Assembly (NCBI GenBank): GCA_003024785.1
Contig: PUQB01000553.1
Location: 104,441-168,440 of the forward strand
Direction: 5' to 3'
DNA from: Selaginella tamariscina
Lineage: Eukaryota > Streptophyta > Lycopodiopsida > Selaginellales > Selaginellaceae
Length of the DNA: 64,000 nucleotides
The stretch's first letter is position 1. Each line of letters opens with the position of its first letter. The notes beneath the pieces are model-generated. The model saw only the letters and a list, made by a program, of their open reading frames with translations. It was not told the origin of the DNA and made no database searches. Position numbers and translations under genes: made by a program. Shown here piece after piece: positions 22,674 to 33,115 of this stretch.

Positions 22674-23121
22674 GCACCCTCCTCCCTAAAGAGTTCCACG
22701 AGTCCTAGGACCTTGTTTAGTAGGATAACGTCGATGAAAGGCAGTAACCTTGGAACAAGCATGGAGTAGATTGGATGATGAGGTTCCCAAGTGCGATTGG
22801 TAGGCAAATAACCTTTCCAATCCACCAAGTATTGAAGTTGGTGGCGATGAATACGAGAATCCAGAATGGCTGCAACTTTGTACTCAGGTTCTTCGTCAAT
22901 GACCACATGAGGGGAGGAGGAGAAGCACGACCAGGAAGAGAAGAAGGATGATACGGCTCCAACAAAGAAGTGTGAAACACAAGATGAAGTTTCACCGTAG
23001 ATGGTAACTCGAGTCGGAAAGCTACAGGATTGACCTCAACCGCAATCCTGTAAGGGCGCAATCGTTGAAAATCCAACTTGAAAGAAGGCATGTCAGTGCG
23101 AATATGCTGACGAGAAGCCAC
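22610..23121 (-). pseudogene. Integrase C-terminus and chromodomain, element B
   Basis: Frame 22717-23121 has RPYRIAVEVNPVAFRLELP and LVFHTSLLEPYHP. A shift near 22900 leads to frame 22610-22906 with the chromodomain EYKVAAILDSRIHRHQLQYL and WKGYLPTNRTWEP. Nearly the same as 4126-4563. A polypurine tract (minus-strand AGGGAGGAGGGTGC, 22674-22688) lies next to the LTR as expected. Confidence 0.8.
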
Positions 23122-23159
23122 ACGAGATCACCAATCTTGTATGCAGGTGCCATTAACGA

Positions 23160-24151
23160 TGAGCATCAGCATGATGCTTGTACCATTCTTGTGCCTGCTG
23201 AAGATGAACTTGGAGATCATCCTGTACCTAATGAAGATGCTGGAAACATCTTGTACTGTAGGAGCAGAAGAAGGAGAAGCAGGAGGAGCAAAGTTAAAAT
23301 GTGGATGGTAGCTTGTAAGAGCAAAGAAAGGTGTCTAGCCTGTAAATGCATGAACGGAGTTGTTGCAGGCAAACTCCGCCATTAGAAGAAAGTCTCACCA
23401 GTTGTCGTCTATTGGTAAACTAATGAAGCAGCGAAGATATTGCTCCAAGGTCTGAATCGTGCTTTTTGACTGCCCATCAGTTTGTGGATGATATCCTGAA
23501 AAAAGATCCGCTTTAACTTGTAGACTTTGGAGAAGCTCACGCCAAAACTTGAATATGAATTGTGGGCCTCGATCAAAAACAATGCTCGCAGGAAAACCAT
23601 GATGTCGAAAAACTTCACGAATCACCAACTTAACAGTTGTCTGGCCTATAGCCGTTTGTTGTATGGTAGGAATGAGCCTGTTTGTGTGAAACGATCAACC
23701 ACCATAAGAACTGCATCAAATCCACGAGAAGGAGGAAGATCTGTGAGGAAATTCATAGAAATGGACCTCCAAGGAGCAAAAGGAATAGGAAGAGTACGAA
23801 GAAGACCAGAAGGCGCGTGACAAGGCATCTTCAACCTGTTGCAGGTGTCACAACTCCGTATAAACTTTTTTACAAAACCTCGCAACCTAGGCCACCAATA
23901 ATTGCAAGTCACCAACTCAACTGTCTTGACCACACCAAAATGTCCTATAGCCAGGGTATCATGACAATCCTGTACCACACGAGTCCTGCAAACACCAACA
24001 AGAACATACAGGAGACCTTCCTGATACAGGAGTCGTCTTGTATGGCGAATAGCTTGTAGTTTGAATGGGAACTGGAGGAAAGAGAAGCTTGCAATGTCAA
24101 GACTAATGTCGAGAACACATTCTTTGCCAAGTCGTCTATAGCCAATTGCAA
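23160..24151 (-). pseudogene. Integrase core and zinc domain, element B
   Basis: Frame 23395-23628 has VFRHHGFPASIVFDRGPQFI (second Asp) and [20 protein letters not shown] (with Ser-Lys where the catalytic Glu is usual). Frame 23646-23978 has the zinc region (GHFGVVKTVELVTCNYWWP, FIRSCDTCNRLK) and the first Asp segment SISMNFLTDLPPSRGF, where Asn replaces the expected catalytic Asp. The two changed catalytic positions and the frameshifts show a dead integrase. Confidence 0.75.
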
Positions 24152-24203
24152 ATGAATGTTCTATAGAAGTGTTGAATCTGTTGGAGCCTGATGAACCTAT
24201 AGT

Positions 24204-24625
24204 GCTGATGAACTGACAGGAGGTGAATCCTATCGAGGAGGACCTTCAACACCGATACAGGATTCGAAGATTCCTATACAGGAATCCACAAACTTACAAG
24301 AGTGGAGAAAGCCTGTGGATGTGATGAGGAACTGACATGAAGTTAATCCTGTTGAGAAGGAGTCTTCAACACTGATACAAGATTGGAAGAACCCTGTACA
24401 TGGAATCCGAGAACTTACAGGAGTGGAGAAAGTTTGCGGATGTGCTGAGGAATTGACATGAGGTAAATCCTGTCGAGGAGAAGTCTTCAACACTGATATA
24501 GGATTTGAAGAACCCTATATAGGATCCCACAAACTTACAAGAGTGGAAAAAGCCTGCGGATGTGCTGAGGAACTGACATGAGGTGAATCCTGTCAAGGAG
24601 GAGTTTTCAATGCTGATACAAGAAC
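24204..24625 (-). repeat. 120-bp tandem repeat in element B, about 3.5 copies
   Basis: The phrase AACTGACATGAGGTGAATCC recurs at 24211, 24330, 24451 and 24571, giving periods of 119, 121 and 120 bp. The translated unit is about 40 residues, rich in Cys, Ser and Phe (FTSCQFLSTSA). A related single unit is in element A near 7290-7480. Confidence 0.85.
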
Positions 24626-24649
24626 AGGCACGGTCAATCCTATAGCTAG

Positions 24650-25099
24650 TTATACTAAGGACGTATCCTGCACGTAGGAAGGTACAGGATTGATCTTGGC
24701 TGCCAAAGAGGAAAACGTGAGCATTCTAGACCTCCAATCGATATGAGGATTTGCAACCACGAACCACGGCATGCCCAAAACGATGGGAGTGACCGAGTCT
24801 TGATCAAGTTGAAGAAAATCGAACAGTTGAATGCGCCATGACAGAGGTGTGGTAGCATGGATAATTATGCCAGAAACAATCAGACGACCATCTGCAACCT
24901 CTACAGGAAATGCACGCTTCAACTTCACCACCGGAATGCCATGTTGAGTTGCAAAAGTGTCATCCATGAAGCACACATTTGCACCAGTGTTTAACAGGGC
25001 AAACTCCTTGAGCTCTCGATCATTGAGGCGAATGTGTACAGGAAACTTAAGTGATGGGATGGTATGAGCAACACCAATGGAGCCTGCACCATCGTCCAA
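24650..25099 (-). pseudogene. Aspartic protease of element B, catalytic Asp lost
   Basis: An open 149-codon frame with a retropepsin layout: FPVHIRLNDRELKEFALLNT, then GANVCFMDDTFATQHGIPVV, and the late hydrophobic motif PIVLGMPWFVVANPHIDW. The catalytic loop reads LLNTGA where the family has D-T-G/S-A, so the nucleophile-activating Asp is Asn. It would not cleave. It ends upstream of the repeat block. The rest of the frame is well kept, so the mutation may be recent. Confidence 0.85.
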
Positions 25100-26100
25100 C
25101 TTTGCGGCTCCTAAAAGAAGTGGACATTGAACTTTAACTTCAACTTTACGCGTCTTGAACTTCCTAGCTTTAGCATGACATTCGCCACCTTGTGTTCTAC
25201 TTCACCACAATACAAGCATAAGTTCTCACCACGACGACGTTGCTTCTTCGCAGTTGAAAGTGGACCACGCTTGTATTTTTCAACCTTACTCCAGAAGGTG
25301 TCACAAGAACATGTGGTACAGCTGCAGAATTGGCTTGCAGGAACTGCTGACAAGATTTTTCTTGACGATGCTCGAACAAACGGTTATCGCAGTGAACGGC
25401 TGTTGCATAATCTCTGCTAATGTTTGGGCATCCGATAACGTAAGGAGAAGGTCCTTCACGTCATCCCTCAACCCAAAACGGAAATGTTCAATCAATGCAG
25501 TCTCGTCCCATGGAATATTCATGCAAAGTTGCTGAAATTCGGATGCATAGACGGAAGCTGGTCGAGATCCTTGTGTGAGCTTGTGTAACTTCGTGCGGAA
25601 CGATACTTATCGGGATCTCCAAAGTAGGCTTCAAAGGCAGCCACAAATCCTTCAAAGTCTTCCATCAATGGGTCGTCACAGCTCCAGCAAAGGGGCAACT
25701 CAAGCCCGTGGAGATCCAACTAGTAAAGATGCAAAAGGCCAACCTTTTGCGCATCAGTCAAGTAGCGGAGTGGTTGCATACGGATCAAAAGCATGATTTG
25801 ATTCAGGAAACCTTGAAAATCAGCGTGATTGCCACTCAACTTCTCTGGCATGCTGATCTTTGGCTCCGAAGAAGAGTTCGATGGAGAGGAAATCATGGAT
25901 GCTTGAGAGAGAGCCTGCGCAGCAACCTTGGAGGGTGCATCAGCAGTTGTATGCGCCGCGTTGGTGGAACCTTGCAAATATGTGACCACTTGGAGCAAAG
26001 TGGCCAGCTCATGAAGTAACATTTGGTGCTCGCATTGAAATTTGTCATGATTCGTGAAAGAAAGGAAAAAGGAAAACAAGGAAGGAAAGCTAAGGAAGAA
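25100..26100 (-). pseudogene. Gag of element B
   Basis: Reading 26079 down: an N-terminal helix region (MLLHELATLLQVVTYLQGST) and a PEG10/retrotrans_gag-like capsid (MPEKLSGNHADFQGFLNQIM; MEDFEGFVAAFEAYFGDPDK; ALIEHFRFGLRDDVKDLLLT). A zinc knuckle follows near 25185-25225 (LCLYCGEVEHKVA), where a 1-bp slip removes the last Cys-His from the frame. Frames 25720-26079, 25519-25719 and 25301-25522 are separated by frameshifts. The family role is the particle capsid. Confidence 0.8.
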
Positions 26101-26150
26101 AAAAAAAAGTAACTAGAAATCGGGAGCTATGAAAGTAGTTACCATCAAAC

Positions 26151-26460
26151 TGTCAAGCCACGATCCAAGAAGAAGGAAACTTGACAGGAGTAGGACAAGG
26201 GAGCTTGACGCAAGAGTAGGACAAGGAGCATGACATGAACTAGGAACTCATGAGCAGGACAAGGAGCAGGAAGGAACTAGGAACTAGGAACTCAAGAGCA
26301 GGACAAGGAGCAGGACAAGAACTAAGAACTCAGGAGTCAGGAGTAGAACAAAGGAGCTTGACTCAAGAGTAGGACAAGGAGCATGACAGGAACTAGGAAC
26401 TCAGGAACAAAACAAGACGCAGGACATGAACTAGAAACTCAGGAGTCAGGAGTAGGACAA
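26151..26460 (-). repeat. 5' LTR of element B, truncated
   Basis: It starts TGTCAAGCCACGATCCAAGA and contains the GGAACTAGGAACTCA/AGGACAAGGAGCA minisatellite, but stops at about 26460 without the TATCCTGTAGG array or the CGTGACA end. The minus-strand primer site region next to it (26130-26150) reads GTTTGATGGTAACTACTTTC, which I cannot assign to a tRNA. Confidence 0.75.
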
Positions 26461-26700
26461 ATGCACGTTGTAACTAAAGTGGGCATGATACGTGAAAATG
26501 GGAATATAAAATAAATTACTAATTAATACTTAAGTTTTAATTATTAATTAATCATTTAATTAATATGTAATTAAGCCTTAAATATTAATTAATTAATTAA
26601 TTAATCCTTCAATAACCTTACTTAGTAAGGAATATTCCTAAAATATCTTAGAATATTCATATTATTCTAAAAATAGTTTACAATAATGAAGAAATACTAT
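26461..26700 (+). repeat. Terminus related to the DUF7869-type transposon ends
   Basis: The first 27 bases start ATGCACGTTGTAACTAAAGT and match the outer ends at 13571, 18222 and 43483 with about three mismatches. The sequence then diverges but keeps the AT-rich style with GGAATATTCC and GAATATTC palindromes. It cuts the LTR of element B. It could be the left end of a related element whose right end is not identified here. Confidence 0.55.
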
Positions 26701-26759
26701 CAAACATAATTATAAATGAAATCATTTTCTTATCAACATGTTAATTTTTTTATAAATAC

Positions 26760-27481
26760 TTTCTTCCTATCATACAAAGAAATCTTCTGATTTTGTCTAA
26801 ATCATCACTCTCCGGATTAACCAAATCATTTTGGTCAATATCTTGATGTTGTTGCCACCACTTAACACTCTCACGAATGCAATTGGGAGTTGCCATCCTT
26901 GTTAATACAAGATGTGATAAGAGAAGGTCTGCATAAAGGCTCATCTAAAAACTGACGTTCCTTAAGAATAATATTATAAAGCGCCCGGTTGCTATCCTTC
27001 ATTTTATAAAATTCAATATCACGAGAAAGAAAAGCTTCAGGAAATGTATGATATGGTGGATACTGCTCACAAAAATTTTCGAGATTCTTCTTTCTGATGC
27101 ACGTATCCAAGTAGTTCACTAGCTCATCCATGATATCGTATCAGAATATGGATCGAAAGTGATTGGATGAATACAAGCAATGTTTTGGTTGAGCATAGCC
27201 TTCTGAGGAGAGTCATCTACTACTAACATCTGTGCGTTCTTCATTATCCTTAAGCGACTGATCTCCCCATGAGTCCCAATTATTCTTTCATTCTTGAAGA
27301 AGTATGGCTTGCTTTCCTTTCTTATATTGTGAAAATTCGAGAGGTTTATAACACATTCGCTGGTCAAAAATCCAATCTTTATGAATCACCTCTTCTGCAA
27401 CACTACAATGTTTCTTAAGTAAATTCAACAGCGGTGTTAAGTTATGAATCTGCATGCATGACCAAATCCCCACAAGCGCAC
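26760..27481 (-). pseudogene. FCP1/NIF-like phosphatase pseudogene, C-terminal part
   Basis: Three minus-strand frames join logically: VGIWSCMQIHNLTPLLNLLK and KDWIFDQRMCYKPLEFSQYK (27288-27473), then NAQMLVVDDSPQKAMLNQNI and CIHPITFDPYSD (27119-27367), then MDELVNYLDTCIRKKNLENF (26871-27131). The order matches HAD-fold FCP1 homology phosphatases of plants, with WS and DDSP motifs in place. It is separated from its N-terminal part by the hAT element 27482-29948, and frameshifts are also present. Its original role would be protein dephosphorylation, but this copy is broken. Confidence 0.7.
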
Positions 27482-29948
27482 CATAGTTACCGCGAACTTT
27501 TCCGACCTACAAACCCGACCTAGCCGACCTAGGTTGCGACAATTTAAAAAAATTCCCGACCTAGGTTGGAGGTTTCAAAAGATAAAAGATAAAGAAATGT
27601 AAAAAAAATAAATTAACATAATTCCAAATACAAAAAAAATTAACTTACATCATAAAAAAATAAAAAAAAATAATCTAACTCGGGCTCAGCCACTTCTTCT
27701 TCCATGGTTTCTTCATCATCCTCCTCTTCATGTTCTTCTTCTTCTATTGGAGCTTGAGGAGTAGTCACTACTTCAGGATTCATTTCCATATTTTCAAGAT
27801 AATCTTGTAAATCAACAAGTCTCTGCCACTGAGGTTCAAGTTCAAGTGCTTCTAAATCAATCTCAGTATATGTGCAACCATCTCGTTCAACACGTTCTAA
27901 CAAACGTGTGTTTGCATGAATAAAACCAACATTTTCAAGTTGGATGGTAGCAATCGATTACGTCGTTTTGTTTGTTCAAGTTCCAACTACTCCAATTTCT
28001 TTCACAAGGAGAAGCACACACTCCTTGGCTCAATAAACGAAGAGCACACTTTTGTAGCTCTGGCATAGCATTCCCATATCTTTCCCACCAGCTCACACCT
28101 GTTCTCATCATCTTGAACGCCTAGCAGCTTCATCACTCATACTAACATTCTCACGTCTTCGAAAATTTCCCCATTGGTTATCAATTTTGTCATAAAGTTC
28201 CATATCCCCTTGACAATATCTACGTAAGTATTGAAGCCAATTTTTAGATGCCATCCCATTCAATGTGTGATATCTATATATGCAGGATGCACTGCATAAG
28301 CTGCTCCATGCAAAATAGAATGCATCATATCCCAACGTGCATGTCGTCCACCATGACGTTCCTTCATAATGGCCTTGATGCTTGCTATTTTGTTAGCACA
28401 CAGTATGTTCATTAGCAACATTATCTAGTCCTTCCATCATACGTTCCATCGCCTCATAAATTAAGCCACTAGTAGCACCCTCTCGATCAGCAAGCCTCAA
28501 CACCTTCAAGATTGGAGCAGTTAAAACAAGAATCTCTTGACAACTATCAAGAAATGCATCATCTAAAATTCGTCGTCGGATGCGCAATCCAGTAGCTGTT
28601 TTTTGACCATTGTGAAGAGTTCCACTCATCACTAACAACCATCTTCCGTAAACCATTCAAAATCTCTGGGTGCATCAGTTGTGAAATCACTATAAACATA
28701 TATGCAAATCGTGTTTCTGCAGGTTTCAAAAGCTCCCTTGAGCTGAATTTCCGGAATAAGGCAAGCAACCGTGGTTTTTTTGTAATGTACGAAACAATCT
28801 CTGTACAACTTTCTATGATCAGAGTTGCCCAATCCAATCTTCCAATATCCTCCAATGCCAAATCCAACACATGGCATACACATCGGCCATGTAAGATATG
28901 AGGGAATTCTTGTTGCATTAAATTCCCCATAGCCACACAATTTGATGCATTATCCGTCACAACTTGCACCACATTTTCCACACCAACTTCCATGATCACT
29001 TCTCTCATTTGTTCCCAAAGCCAAGCTCCTATTTTCTTGACACCACCACTATCAATAGCTTTCCAAAAGACGCTACCTTGAATAGATGTCACCATGAAGT
29101 TGATTATAGCACGCCTCCGAATATCAGACCATCCATCTGTGACAATGGTGCAGCCATACTTTGTCCATCCCTCTCGAAATTGACCAAGTTTACGATGAAC
29201 TTCTTCATATTCTTCCTTAAGATGTCTTGTTCTTAAGGATTCGTAACCAAGTACTCGTGCAGAAGCTCCTGGGCCAGCTTCAGAAATTGCTTGCACCATT
29301 TTATTCATGCTTTTACTCTTTAATGACATTGAATGGAATTGCATTGGCATAAAAGAACCTCCGAATTGCATTATTCATTAATTTATACTTTTGATCGTTG
29401 AGCATACTAGGGACAGTTCCCTCCCCAAAGCTTCTTTTTCTAGATCCAGAAGGGTTGCTTGTTGTTGAGGCCCAACTCTATCAGATCCCATGCTTGATGC
29501 AGATGCCTCTTGCATATGCCCACTCTGGGCATCTGCTGTTAACTGTGGAAAAGTAGATTTTGCTGCATTCTTCACATTTTCTGGCACATTTGGTGAATGA
29601 CAACAATCAATACTATAGCCAGGAACTCCTCCAAGTGCGCTTTGATCCTTGTGGCCCTCCTCCATACTCATTTCCACAAAAATTACATGTCCATCTAGAT
29701 ACACCTTTACCTTTGGCAAATTGCCTTACTTTTTTTACATATTTCCCATGCTCAATCATCCTTCATGATGGTTTGAATGCACAAAAGTCCCTAAATCCTG
29801 CTCAAATTGCTAATTTTTTCCTTGCTCCGTTGATTTCTTTAGGGCTTTTTTTTAGGGCATTTTTTAATTTCCAAACAATTCCGACCTAGGTCACGACCTA
29901 GGTCGGAAAAGTTTAAAAAAACCACCGACCTAGGTCGTGGTAACTATG
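27482..29948 (-). mobile_element. hAT DNA transposon with 8-bp target duplication
   Basis: The ends are inverted (CATAGTTACC at 27482; GGTAACTATG ending at 29948), with subterminal CCGACCTAGGTCG motifs repeated near both ends. The flanks carry a perfect 8-bp duplication AAGCGCAC at 27474-27481 and 29949-29956, the size typical of hAT elements. The element is 2467 bp and codes for a hAT transposase on the minus strand. It sits inside the FCP1-like pseudogene. Confidence 0.92.
27640..29790 (-). pseudogene. hAT transposase (BED finger, DUF659, dimerisation domain)
   Basis: Reading from 29790 down: a BED-type zinc finger (WTCNFCGNEYGGGPQGSKRT, about 29620-29700); a DUF659/RNase H-like core in the 270-codon frame 28559-29371 (YGCTIVTDGWSDIRRRAIIN with the first Asp, VVTDNASNCVAMGNLMQQEF, CVCHVLDLALEDIGRLDW with the CxxH motif); and a hAT dimerisation region near 27990-28110 (WWERYGNAMPEL, CERNWSSW). 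An acidic tail lies at 27680-27740. Frameshifts near 28560, 28390 and 29378 separate the parts, so the copy is probably inactive though only lightly damaged. Confidence 0.8.
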
Positions 29949-29956
29949 AAGCGCAC

Positions 29957-30401
29957 CCATCCTTAAGCTTTTGAAAGAGACGATCCAACCCTGGACGAAA
30001 AATAATATCATATCGAAATTTACCATGACAAGGAATGAAATCTCCTTGTTTGATTTCTTTTTTCTATCCTCGGGCCTTTGTCGATGAAGCAGAACACCAT
30101 TGACATCCAACAACACAATATGGCCATGAGTAACATGAGATAGCGTTGCCTCTTGAATACTTTGCAAATCACTTGTTTGCTCCCTTTCACATTTATCCGT
30201 TGCCACTATCTCGTTGCCTATCCCTTCATCATTTAATTGTACATCATCCTTACAAGATTCAGATATTGCATGCGCTGAAGAAATTGATTTCGGAACTGAA
30301 GCCAATAAAAATGATGATGAAGTGGCCCCCATGGTAACGATGTTTTGAGCTGCATTATTATCCATTTCCTGCATGAACTCTGTCATTCTGACATGTGGCA
30401 C
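29957..30401 (-). pseudogene. FCP1/NIF-like phosphatase pseudogene, N-terminal part
   Basis: The frame from 30401 starts with a Ser/Ala-rich leader, then HIVLLDVNGVLLHRQRP (about 30065-30120), the DxNG catalytic motif of plant FCP1-like HAD proteins. A frameshift follows, and then FIPCHGKFRYDIIFRPGLD reaches the hAT insertion point. The second acidic residue of the usual DxDx motif is Asn, as in many plant members. Together with 26760-27481 it makes one gene split by a transposon. Confidence 0.65.
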
Positions 30402-30657
30402 AAGAAATTGTCGCCAAACCCCTCTCTTACCTCATGGCAATGCTGAAAATCCATGTTCTCAATTATTTCATTACATCTGCAAAATGATAATTAGCTGACC
30501 TTAAAATTATCAAGGTATATTATTTACCTTGTTAATGTGTGACCCATGTTTGAACTAAAAGCTTCATTAATCCTTGAGAATTTATTTTCTGTACAAATAT
30601 AAAGAAATATACAAAAATGCCTTATGTTACACTCATTTACAACTATTCATCACTCTA
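30402..30657. other. Spacer between two minus-strand gene remnants
   Basis: AT-rich; no open frame or repeat recognised. It could include the first exon of the phosphatase pseudogene and the 3' UTR of the methylase-like gene. Confidence 0.4.
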
Positions 30658-30917
30658 TCAATTCATTATCAATTCTTCTTCGCTATTACCTTCTGAGTGA
30701 GGCGAAGAAGGTCTAAGCCGCTTGTGAGATGGTTCAAGATCTTCTGCATCTTCTATTGATGTTTCCATGGGTCCTGGAGTGTGCGAATGTTCTGTACTCC
30801 TCGAGATAACTTCCGGTCTAATATCTGATTGAAGTTCGTTCTCAGACTCCGAGATTGAACCAGATTCACCTTCAGAGCTATCGCACTTATCTGGAGGGAA
30901 CTTTCTCAAATACGCCT

Positions 30918-32595
30918 TTATGGATCGTTGGGGTACTCAGTTGAGACCCAATCTATCCACTTGTTCAGGTCCTCAACCATGGTCTTATCCTTTTCAACGG
31001 CAAACACACATGTATGCCGAAGGTAACACTCCTTCAAGACGGACCCCCTAGTGCAGTAGTCAAAAACCCACGCATCACTGTGAGGACCCCTGATCAAGTT
31101 GACGATGCTCCGTGCCGCTTGACTTGTAATGTTTGGATAACGTACATTGCCGAATACGTCACTCATACCTATCGGTGTATCGGATGGAGGTTCAGGGCCG
31201 TTGGAGTGCAAACAGATGCCTGGCCAGTCATTTGGAAGCTTGAAATTGTTTGGCGCATTCCTAACAACCAAGTGAACAACGTATCAATGCACTTGGGATT
31301 AGCATCGTTCATATAAAATCCTGTCCAACGATGTCTATTCTTCTTGGCGAAGGCGAAGGCAAAAGTATCGGTGACATGAGCAAGAATCAAGAAATAAATA
31401 CCTGAAAAAGTAGGTATCAGTGAAGAGCGCAAGCATGAATTCAATAATAAATACCTTCTATGTATATGCTTGCACGGCTAAGTTTCTCCACCAGATCCTC
31501 TAGTGCCCTATCTGTCGAAAGATTTTTTGACACCCGCCGATCCATCACGAACAATTGAAACGGTTTCCTACAAGCAGTGATGTTACCCCATAAAGTCTCC
31601 GAATCTAACAACAAACATCTGTAGGGCTTGTCGTGATTCGTAGCATCCTCCTTTATAAGGTTCAATTCGGTTCTCCGCTGCTGAAGGACTGCCATAAGAG
31701 AAGGCGTCATCCCAATGTTCTCCTTTTTGGCGTTGGCGTGCAATAGATTCTTGCCAGATCTTCCGATTGGTTCACCCATTCGACAAGCATATCATCGTTC
31801 GTCACATGCAAATATTTGCTGACCTCTTCATATGTTGAAGTCGAGGTCCAACCCAGTTTGTGGCAGTGTATTCCCAACCACTCCTTGAAATGCCTGACCG
31901 TCTTCAACTCCATTGCCTTGAGATGAAAAGGAGAGGTTGGGCTGCTGTTATTAATTTGTAGTTTGCCATCGATCACCAAATCAGCCAAGACTTCCATCTC
32001 CTCCATCGTTGTTCCATTTAAAGGCTTCAACCATGTGAGCTTGAAATCGTTGTCTACATCCTTTGTAGATTGAACAGACTTAGCCTTCGGCGTCTTACTG
32101 GGTTTCTTTGCAGACTTTTCTGAGGGCTCCCCTTCACTTGTCTGCTTCTTCTTCAGTGTTCCTTTTGAAAAGGATTCCATAATCCCCAACCATTTGGCAA
32201 AGATCCTATCTTCGGGGCAAGAAATCAACATCATCAGAAAGGATGTTTCCTTCCCGCCCACCTGGGCAAAATCAACTGCTGCAATTTCTTCAACTCTCTG
32301 AGGAAAAAGACAGATTAATATACCGGCGAGATAAATCCCGCCCAAACAATTTGCTTACCCGGTATTCCGCAGATTGTGTATTCCCTGCGGTAGCTCTTTG
32401 TGGTCGCTGAAGAGATTCCCACACGGCTCGCGTGTGTTTAAACTTCTCCCATATTTTGCTGTTGTAGTGGTTGGTGTCAGCGTCCCATTCCGCCGATAAC
32501 TTATGGTACTGCTCGATTGTGAGATTCGGCTTAGCTAAAAACGCCGATCTTTTTGTCAGCTTCTCACGGGTATGCTCGGAAAGTTTTGTTGCCAT
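30918..32595 (-). CDS. C-terminal segment, beta-class methyltransferase-like
   Basis: It begins MATKLSEHTREKLTKRSAFL (32595) and continues over the intron 32298-32358 into a Lys-rich linker (SEKSAKKPSKTPKAKSVQS) and a helical region. Near 31535-31580 is CRKPFQLFVMD, in the place where N6/N4 DNA methylases have D-P-P-Y/W; the following residues are altered. Near 30995-31090 is SDAWVFDYCTRGSVLKECYL followed by CVFAVEKD, which fits motif I (D-P-F-x-G-x-G) and the acidic end of strand 2. The order IV then I is that of beta-class enzymes. Key Pro and Gly residues are missing, so activity is doubtful. Confidence 0.4.
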
Positions 32596-32635
32596 CGTTC
32601 CTTTGTTGTGTTCTCGAGAAGTCGTTGGGCTGCCG

Positions 32636-33115
32636 TTATTGTGTGCTGGCCACTAATGATGTAGTACTTGATAGATTTTTATTCTCCGTCTGAATCTTCA
32701 TGAGTTGTTCTGGTGTTGTGATCCAGACTTTGTCAGCGCCCTTCCTTCTTTCATAGTATGGACACAAAACAGCATTATGTGGAACGGTATAAGAATTGTC
32801 GTCCTTCATCTTCTCCATGAGCTCAGCTACACGTTCCTGGTTGAGTGGCCTGTAATTGAAGTTTGGGTTGACGCTGCAATATTTAACCCTACAAGGATAA
32901 ATCTTATCATCCAACATCATTTCCTTGTGACTTATTGCAGCATGAGATGCCACAGGTGCAGCTGACAAAACGATTGATGATTTTCTTTTGCGATCCGAAT
33001 CAACATGTGTGATCCCCGACTGCAGCTGTTCTAGTGTTCTCGGCACACTCTTCCAGCTCCCGAAGCTTCCTAAGCAAATTGAACGTGATCTGTAGAGAAC
33101 CTGAGACCGAGCCAC
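32636..33115 (-). CDS. Middle segment, ParB-like nuclease motif
   Basis: A 159-codon open frame. The stretch VNPNFNYRPLNQERVAELME, followed by SYTVPHNAVLCPYYERRKG, resembles the ParB/sulfiredoxin-type fold (I-x-x-N-x-R-x-L-x-x-E-x-V-x-x-L, then a P-x-x-V strand). ParB-like domains are often found next to DNA methylases in phages and mobile elements. The link to the N-terminal segment needs a frame slip near 33100. The assignment rests on pattern only. Confidence 0.35.
   Translation of the reverse strand: MARSQVLYRSRSICLGSFGSWKSVPRTLEQLQSGITHVDSDRKRKSSIVLSAAPVASHAAISHKEMMLDDKIYPCRVKYCSVNPNFNYRPLNQERVAELMEKMKDDNSYTVPHNAVLCPYYERRKGADKVWITTPEQLMKIQTENKNLSSTTSLVASTQ

Larger units (their letters stand above)
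21833..26460 (-). mobile_element. Ty3/gypsy retrotransposon B, RT-deleted
   Basis: A minus-strand element of the same family as A: LTR 21833-22673, then (reading upstream) chromodomain, integrase, a 120-bp repeat block, protease, gag, and a second LTR starting at 26151. Between the integrase zinc region (24151) and the repeat block (24204) the whole RT and RNase H segment is missing, so it could only have moved with help. The 5' LTR is cut at about 26460, where a different terminal sequence begins. It landed in a LINE (left flank ACAGT). Confidence 0.85.
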
